Source: Chlorops oryzae
Taxonomy: Eukaryota; Arthropoda; Insecta; Diptera; Chloropidae
Direction of reading: 5' to 3'
Assembly (NCBI GenBank): GCA_020466095.1
Contig: CM035806.1
Coordinates: forward strand, 114,676,950-114,740,949
Length of the DNA: 64,000 nt
Below are positions 57,735 to 64,000 of this stretch, piece after piece (positions within the stretch are counted from its first letter, which is position 1; each line of letters begins with the position of its first letter). A program made the position numbers and the translations under genes. The notes under the pieces are model-generated. The model was not told the origin of the DNA, did not search any database, and was given only the letters and a program-made list of their open reading frames with translations.

Positions 57735-58430
57735 CAAGTAAAAAAGCTAAAGTCGGTCAAGCCCGGCTTTGAAATACCCAGCGTCCCGACATTATGAGCG
57801 CACTATGTTTTGCTTCTCTATTTGTGGGCGTGGCAGTGGGGGGGGGGGGGGGGGGCACATAATTATTTCGCTACACCTTTCATTCGCCTTGGTGAACCTA
57901 TGTTGCGAAATCGAAGCTTCTACGCCTTTTACTTCGGAAGTTACGAAAAATCTTTATTTGTGGGCGTGGCAGTGAGCGAGCCACATACAATTTTTTCCTA
58001 CACCTTTCATTCGGCTTGGTCAACCTTTGTAGCGAATTTGAAGCTTCTACGCCTTTAACCTCGGAAGGTACGAAATTCTCCATTTGTGGGCGTGGCAGTG
58101 GGCGGGCTACATTTTTTTTTCTACACCTTTCATTTGCCTTGGTCAACCTATGTTGCGAATTTGACGCTTCTACGCCTTTTACTTCACAAGTTACGATAAG
58201 CCCTTATTTGTGGGCTTTTTTGTGGGCGTGGCTCACGGAGGGCAGCGTCCATTTTTTTCCAGAATATGTCCCTTTTCGTATTTTACCAGTACACCAAATA
58301 TCAATGGAATGTGTTGAGTGGTTCGCATGTTAGAATCATTTTACTGAAAACACATTTTATTCATTTGTGGGCGTGGCAGTGGGCAGATGTCTCCCATTTT
58401 TACTTCGGATCATACTCGGATCCCGATATA
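57735..58430 (-). mobile_element. DINE-like element, inverted copy, truncated by mariner
   Basis: Starts CAAGTAAAAAAGCTAAAGTC with the terminal hairpin, continues with three to four ~127 bp repeats, and stops at GGATCCCGATATA where the mariner end begins. An 18-20 nt G run lies at 57836-57856. Confidence 0.85.
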
Positions 58431-59640
58431 ACAGGTTGGTTGATAAGTCCCCGGTCTTACAAAGAAAAACACATTTTTTTGTCAAAATTCGTTTTTATTA
58501 TTCAACATAGTTCCCTTCAAGAGCGATACAACGATTATAACGACCTTCCAATTTTTTGATACCATTTTGGTAGTACTCCTTCGGTTTTGCCTCAAAATAG
58601 GCCTCAGTTTCGGCGATCACCTCTTCATTGCAGCCAAATTTTTTCCCTGCGAGCATCCTTTTGAGGTCTGAGAACAAGAAAAAGTCGCTGGGGGCCAGAT
58701 CTGGAGAATACGGTGGGTGGGGAAGCAATTCGAAGCCTAATTCATGAATTTTTGCCATCGTTCTCAATGACTTGTGGCACGGTGCGTTGTCTTGGTGGAA
58801 CAACACTTTTTTCTTCTTCATATGGGGCCGTTTTGCCGCGATTTCGACCTTCAAACGCTCCAATAACGACATATAATAACATAGTCACTGTTGATGGTTT
58901 TTCCCTTCTCCAGATAATCGATAAAAATTATTCCATGCCCATCCCAAAAAACAGAGGCCATTACTTTGCCAGCGGACTTTTGAGTCTTTCCACGCTTCGG
59001 AGACGGTTCACCGATCGCTGTCCCCTCAGCTGACTGTCGATTGGACTCAGGAGTGTAGTGATAGAGCCATGTTTCATTCATTGTCACATATCGACGCAAA
59101 AACTCGGGTGTATTGCGAGTTAACAGCTGCAAACACCGCTCAGAATCATCAACACGTTGTTGTTTTTAATCAAATGTGAGCTCGCGCGGCACCCATTTTG
59201 CACAGAGCTTTTTCATATCCAAATATTGATGAAGGATATGACCAACACGTTCCTTTGATATCTTTAAGGCCTCTGCTATCTCGATCAACTTCATTTTACG
59301 GTCATTCAAAATCATTTTGTGAATTTTTTTGATGTTTTCGTCGGTAACCACCTCTTTCGGGCGTCCACTGCGTTCACCGTCCTCCGTGCTCATTTCACCA
59401 CGCTTGAATTTTGCATACCAATCAATTATTGTTGATTTTCCTGGGGCAGAGTCCGGAAACTCATTATCAAGCCAGGTTTTTGCTTCCACTGTATTTTTTC
59501 CCTTCAGAAAACAGTATTTTATCAAAACACGAAATTCCTTTTTTTCCATTTTTTTGGTCAATCGGTCGCACACAGGTGGGTAAAAGTTTAAATGTAGCAT
59601 AACTTCGTCAAAATAAAGGGTAAATGAAAATATTTTTTTT
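58431..59640 (-). mobile_element. Mariner element with broken transposase
   Basis: Right (3') end CAGGTTGGTTGATAAGTCCC next to TA. The minus-strand transposase runs from about 59550 (MEKKEFRVLIKYC) through HTH WLDNEFPDSAPGKSTI, then WVPRELTFD, with a stop at 59163 (within FD-x-KQQ), and VTMNETWLYHYTP where the first catalytic Asp is Asn. SVFWDGHGIIFIDYLEKG, a frameshift near 58875, HQDNAPCHKS and HPPYSPDLAPSDFFLF (DD34D) follow, ending at 58498. About 345 residues, standard for mariner. The 5' TIR was not found. Confidence 0.9.
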
Positions 59641-60097
59641 CAATTTGCTTAAAATTGTTCAAAGATTATAACTGCATACTCAGATTTAATATTTAAATGG
59701 AATATTTCAAAACAATTTTGGTCTTTTCAAAAAATTATCAAATTTTTTTGAAAAAACAATAATTTTTTGGCCTAGGCCCTAGGGGGACCAGATCAATAAT
59801 TTTAACCCCCTTTTATGTATACCAAAATAAAGTTTCATTAAGCTTTCGATATGATTGCAGTCCCACATAAAATTGTATACATATGCATCCATTTGAGAAA
59901 CAAATAGCAATCATTCCCTCAAAAGAGCTTTTTTCCCCATAAAACCCTTTTGGGCGACCTCTAAACCCCTTTCAAAAAATCTGAAAAAATTCTCAAAATG
60001 TTTTTAGGCAAACATCTTTCGAATTCCGACTCAACATTTAAACATTTCAAAAAAATAAAAAAAAGTCTACGCCCTAATGTACGTCGGGTCGGGTCGG
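59641..60097. other. No gene; unknown spacer
   Basis: AT-rich DNA between mariner and the next DINE arm. A short GGTCG tract (about 60084-60100) marks the junction with the DINE arm. Confidence 0.5.
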
Positions 60098-60776
60098 GTC
60101 GGAGTATGATCCTAAGTAAAAATGGGACATCCGCCCACTGCCACGCCCACAAATCAATTTATTGTGTTCTCAGTAAAATGCTTGCAACTTGCGAACCACT
60201 CAACACATTTCATCGATATTTGGTGTACTGGTAAACTACGAAAAGCGACATATCCTGGGAAAAAATCGACGCCGTCTTCCTCGAGGCACGACCACAAATA
60301 AGCCCACAAATAAGGGCTTATCGTAACTTGTGAAGTAAAAGGCGTAGAAGCGTCAAATTCGCAACATAGGTTGACCAAGGCAAATGAAAGGTGTAGAAAA
60401 AAAATAAATGTAGCCCGCCCACTGCCACGCCCACAAATGGAGAATTTCGTACCTTCCGAGGTTAAAGGCGTAGAAGCTTCAAATTCGCTACAAAGGTTGA
60501 CCAAGCCGAATGAAAGGTGTAGGAAAAAATTGTATGTGGCTCGCTCACTGCCACGCCCACAAATAAAGATTTTTCGTAACTTCCGAAGTAAAAGGCGTAG
60601 AAGCTTCAAATTTGCAACATTGGTTCACCAAGGCGAATGAAAGGTGTAGGGAAAAAATTTATGTGGCCCGCCCACTGCCACGCCCACAAATAGAGAAGCA
60701 AAACATAGTGCGCTCATAATGTCGGGACGCTGGGTATTTCAAAGTCGGGCTTGATCGACTATAGCTTTCTTATTTG
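60098..60776 (+). mobile_element. DINE-like element, right arm of an inverted pair
   Basis: Starts at GTCGGAGTATGATCCTAAG, passes the CACTGCCACGCCCAC repeats and ends with the hairpin and TTCTTATTTG. It is an inverse counterpart of 57735-58430. Confidence 0.85.
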
Positions 60777-61422
60777 TTATACTTAAAAAATATACTTTTT
60801 TGTAAAAATGTACTTCATTTGTAAAAAAAATTATAAAAGACAATAAATAAGGCTTATTTAACAAAAAAAAACTGTATTGTAGGACGTGCTTTAATGTACG
60901 TTGTTGTTTTTCGAAGCAATAATATTTCAAAAAAGTACAGAATACCTACTTTTGCCAACTCTGAAGACCACTATTCAGCGTTCGGCTCATGCGAAGAACT
61001 TTTTACCAACTCTTGTGAACAAAATCTACCAAAGTGCTACCACAAAATATGGTTGGAAGTCAATGGCTTTTTTCATTTCTTTTTTTTTAAATAAGAAACA
61101 TAAAACGAATTTCACAAACGTGAGCAATTTGGTATTAAGGCAAAATAATGTTTTAATGACCAGCATTGTTGTTATCTTCCATACTAAATATTTGCAAAAA
61201 AGGCTAAGTTCGGATCTAAGGATGAAGTCGGTTTAATGCAAAACAACAACAACGAGTGTCTTTTGAAAATTTTCTGGATCACATCCAAAAAAGTTCTAAC
61301 AAAATTGCTAGAATCCTATCAAGCCGGCAACACTGCTCATGTGCGATTTTATTTAGTTTGGTATTTTAAGCGAATACGAACGGACGCGAAGCAGTTGTAA
61401 AAGCTTGTTTACGTAATAAAAC
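60777..61422. other. No gene; likely 5' region of the Ginger-like gene
   Basis: AT-rich, no repeat recognised. The last ~60 bp before 61423 are less AT-rich and end AATAAAACATGG at the start codon. Confidence 0.4.
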
Positions 61423-62060
61423 ATGGATAAGTCAAATTTAAACGACATCAATCGTCAATTTGACGAAACACTGAGTGAATTAATGTCGCTTAAAGGACGA
61501 AATACTCAGTTTTTCACCAACAAAAGCAATACTGAGATGGTTGAAAAGTATAGATCCGCTAAATCAAAGAAGTCGCATAAAACCCCTGAAGATTATCAGC
61601 GTTTGCGAAGATTTGACGTCATGGTTGGTGAAGAAACAGAGAAATTGATTGTTCCAGTCAAAGGCAATATGATTAGGTACTCCGTGAAAATCAACGAGAT
61701 TTTGCATGATACCCACCTGAGTGTAGGGCATGGTGATAGAAACCGGATGGAGAAGAAGCTAAATGTTCGCTACAAAAATATTACAAGAGAAGTAATTTCT
61801 ATTTATTTAAACCTATGTGAGAGCTGTGAAAAGAAACGCAGCATTCCAAAAAACCTATTTTGAGCGGGGAAATGAATGCAAGATGTCAAGTAGACCTCAT
61901 TGACATGCCGTCAGAAGGAGATAATCCGTACAAATTTATACTAGTACACCAAGATCATCTCACCAAATTTGTGCAACTCCGTCCGCTCAAGACCAAAACT
62001 GCTGAATAAGTAACATATGTACTACTTGATATTTTTACCATATTCCGTCAAAGAGTTATA
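61423..62060 (+). pseudogene. Ginger/KRBA2-like integrase-type protein, truncated
   Basis: ATG 61423. 146 codons with YQRLRRFDVMVGEETEKLIV, the zinc-binding HDTHLSVGHGDRNRM...LCESCEKK (H-x5-H...C-x2-C), then a frameshift near 61860 into NARCQVDLIDM (first catalytic Asp) and YKFILVHQDHLTKFVQLRPL. A stop lies near 62007 (AE-stop-VTYVLLDIFTIF), after which similarity ends near 62055. The second Asp and the Glu are missing. Ginger-type DNA transposons and their domesticated KRBA2/GIN1 relatives have this gypsy-integrase-like core; a host-derived copy is less likely given the decay. Confidence 0.75.
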
Positions 62061-63460
62061 GAATCTAAAGAGTTCCCATATTCATAATGGCGCTTCGAGG
62101 GAAATTTTTCATGATGGACGATTGGTTGGATTCGGGTTGTATAGATAGAGTTCGATCGAGCAAAATCAGGTTCGACCAAAACAAAACAGTCGAATGAGCA
62201 CGAGATTTTTGAAAAAATTTCAACAAAGATCGAACCTCTCTCTCCTGCAAATAGAGTTTCTATTGCCTAACTCATATATTAAGGTCCGTGCAGCTGCTAC
62301 CTACCTGCTTTGGTAGGAAAAGCCCAAAAGTGGGAGCGCTGATCGTGAGTAGTGTGACTTATTGCAATAAATACGCCAGATGCCACTTTTTTCACAAATT
62401 TAGCTGTTTTTGATGATCTGGCAGCGCCGTTTATTTGAATCATAGAAAAAGAACAGCATTTCATTATAATATGCTTCGTTTTTTGTATTAATTAATTAAT
62501 TAATTGAAAGGAGAATAAATATATCCGAGTCGGACATTTTACTACTTCGTAATGGAAAATTACTAAAATTAATATCATATGTGTACTACCACTTCGATTT
62601 TCTTTCAGTCTGGTAGCACGAAAAAAATAAATTTCTTGTTTCTGGATTTTCGTATAAACGGCGACTTCATTACTCGCGATAGAAAGCCATGAAAAACCTA
62701 ACATTTTCAAATTTTTGAAAACAAATTGGCTACCCTGTAAGCATTGCAGCAATGTTTTTTCGTCCGATATTGTTGCTTTCTTATCGCGGAGAAGTGAAAC
62801 TTTTTAGCTAATTGTCCGTTCGGCCACGACTCTTCTGGAAGGGTAATTGGCGATTCATATTTTTGACTCAAAAATTTTTAGTGATATTTGTAATCGTATG
62901 GCTTAATAAAAATTATTGCTACACACATTTTTCGGTTTTTCCGTACTTTTCTTTCTATTTAAATTTTTTTTTACATGTTTAATTTCTTGCTTTTGATTTT
63001 CCTGTGTGGGGATTTGAACCTACGAACTCTCCCTTTATAGTCATGTGCCCAAAGTCGACACCGTGTTCGCCAAATCAAAATGGCTGGTTTTTTTTTTTAG
63101 CTTATAAGTTTAAAGTCAAATTGCATTTATGTTTTTTGTCAGATCCACTTTTCCAAATTTTTGAAAATCTAATCGGAAGTTGGAATATAAGTTCAAATTC
63201 TAAATTTCATTCAAAAATGCAATATGCCTTCCAAACAGATTGTGTCACGTATAAAAGAGACTTTCTCATATTTTTCTTCTAGCGTGTTCTCGCTTTAGCC
63301 GAAAGTACGTGTTTTCGACGTTTTCGTAATTCCGACTGAAATCACGAAGAAATCAAGTAGTCTTGCCATACAGAAAACTGTCAATTGAAAATACGATACA
63401 GTATGAAAATACGCTTGCTTTGAACGAAATTATGCACGAAATTGAAAACACGTAATTTTA
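62061..63460. other. No gene; tRNA-like stretch inside
   Basis: AT-rich with no coding support. A possible tRNA-derived piece lies at 63003-63068 and is listed separately. Confidence 0.45.
63003..63068 (-). other. Possible tRNA-derived (SINE-like) fragment
   Basis: The minus strand ends GTAGGTTCAAATCCCCAC, which fits the internal B box (GGTTCAAATCC) of tRNA genes. The T-arm stem pairs poorly and the D-arm/A box is not convincing, so it is not called a functional tRNA. Confidence 0.25.
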
Positions 63461-64000
63461 GAGGCTGTTTCCACTATAACCGCATCTAGCATCTTTCAGC
63501 ATTTTGGCAAGATGCGGAAAGATGCGGTGTGAATTTACATGCAATTGTTGTTGTATCCTGAACCGCATCTTCTGTGCATCTTTAAAAGATGCGAAGAAAA
63601 TGCGATTTTTTCCGATTATCTATCGATTTTAACTGCACATGTCTAGTCAAACATATGTTAATGACCAGCATTTCAGGAATTGTCAGTAGCACAAATGGCG
63701 GGAAACGAAGAAAATATGTAACATTATTATGAGATATACATATATGTACATTATTATGAGAAAAATTTAATTTGTAGTTACTACTGATTTCTTAAATAAC
63801 TTATTTATATATAATAGTTAAAATATTCGTCCGAATAGTGGTCGAATATTCGTGGCATCACTAGTAAAAATATCAATTGTAAACAAAAATCAGCTGATTT
63901 GAAAGATGCAAGATGCGAAATGCCAAGTGGAAACACCAATCTCAAAAAATCGCATCTTGAAGATGCGAAAGCAAGATGCGGCTATAGTGGAAACGGCCTC
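63461..64000. mobile_element. 540 bp MITE ending at the window edge
   Basis: Starts GAGGCTGTTTCCACTATAAC and ends with the inverse of GAGGCCGTTTCCACTATAGC. CGCATCTT/AAGATGCG motifs recur at least ten times in both orientations throughout. The preceding bases are TTA; the right flank is outside the window, so the target copy cannot be checked. Confidence 0.88.

Noticed and set aside
63003..63068. Functional tRNA gene
   Set aside because: The T stem has only two pairs and no acceptor stem can be drawn. Only the B box resembles a tRNA.

Overview
The window looks like a repeat-dense, probably heterochromatic or pericentromeric segment of a dipteran (fly) genome. It is very AT-rich, has short GT-AG introns of about 53-80 nt, and carries fly-typical repeats: DINE/INE-like elements with a tandemly repeated CCACGCCCAC core, mariner, Tc1, errantivirus-like Ty3/gypsy elements, PIF/Harbinger and hAT MITEs. 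I recognise no single-copy host gene. Nearly every coding stretch is a transposable-element gene, and nearly all are broken.

Layout. 1-2335: a ~61 bp GGCCCCAAA minisatellite interleaved with minus-strand remnants of a MULE transposase and a Ulp1/C48 peptidase, the pair expected of Phantom-type Mutator elements. 2717-13666: an env-bearing Ty3/gypsy element on the minus strand (LTR 12898-13666, tRNA-Ser-type primer site, gag with several zinc knuckles, protease, RT, RNase H, integrase, F-type env). It carries two unusual cargoes: a whole protein tyrosine phosphatase (PTP) domain directly after integrase, and an intron-containing reading frame on the opposite strand between the PTP and env. 13667-22568: a second gypsy-like element on the plus strand, split by a 3.0 kb TIR element (15432-18459) that holds another TIR element. 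23220-24482: the 3' end and LTR of a third LTR element whose LTR is related to the one at 12898-13666. 25243-28724: PIF/Harbinger genes, a MADF-BESS protein facing a HARBI1-like transposase, with a 1.05 kb TIR element between them. 28803-34513: DINE-like elements with ~127 bp internal repeats, one split by a 1.95 kb TIR element. 32240-36981: a Tc1 transposase in two separated pieces. 34976-35746: two hAT-type MITEs at one 8 bp target. 36982-37580: Tc1 5' subterminal repeats.

40035-49223: a 9 kb satellite of ~142-158 bp monomers whose sequence matches, inverted, the Tc1 subterminal region. The monomers form higher-order units A-B-(C-D)n. An apparently intact 3.8 kb DNA transposon (49227-53012, ~0.9 kb inverted repeats, TSD TTA, one-intron 557-residue transposase) sits at its right edge. 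53013-64000: MITEs, a jockey-like RT remnant, an inverted pair of DINE copies flanking a broken mariner, a Ginger/KRBA2-like integrase remnant, and a 540 bp MITE that ends at the window edge.

The best candidates for something new are the Pol-PTP arrangement plus the antisense spliced gene in the minus-strand retroelement, and the satellite that seems to have grown from Tc1 subterminal DNA. The LTR element at 2717-13666 is defective at many sites, so its functions are inferred from domain remains.
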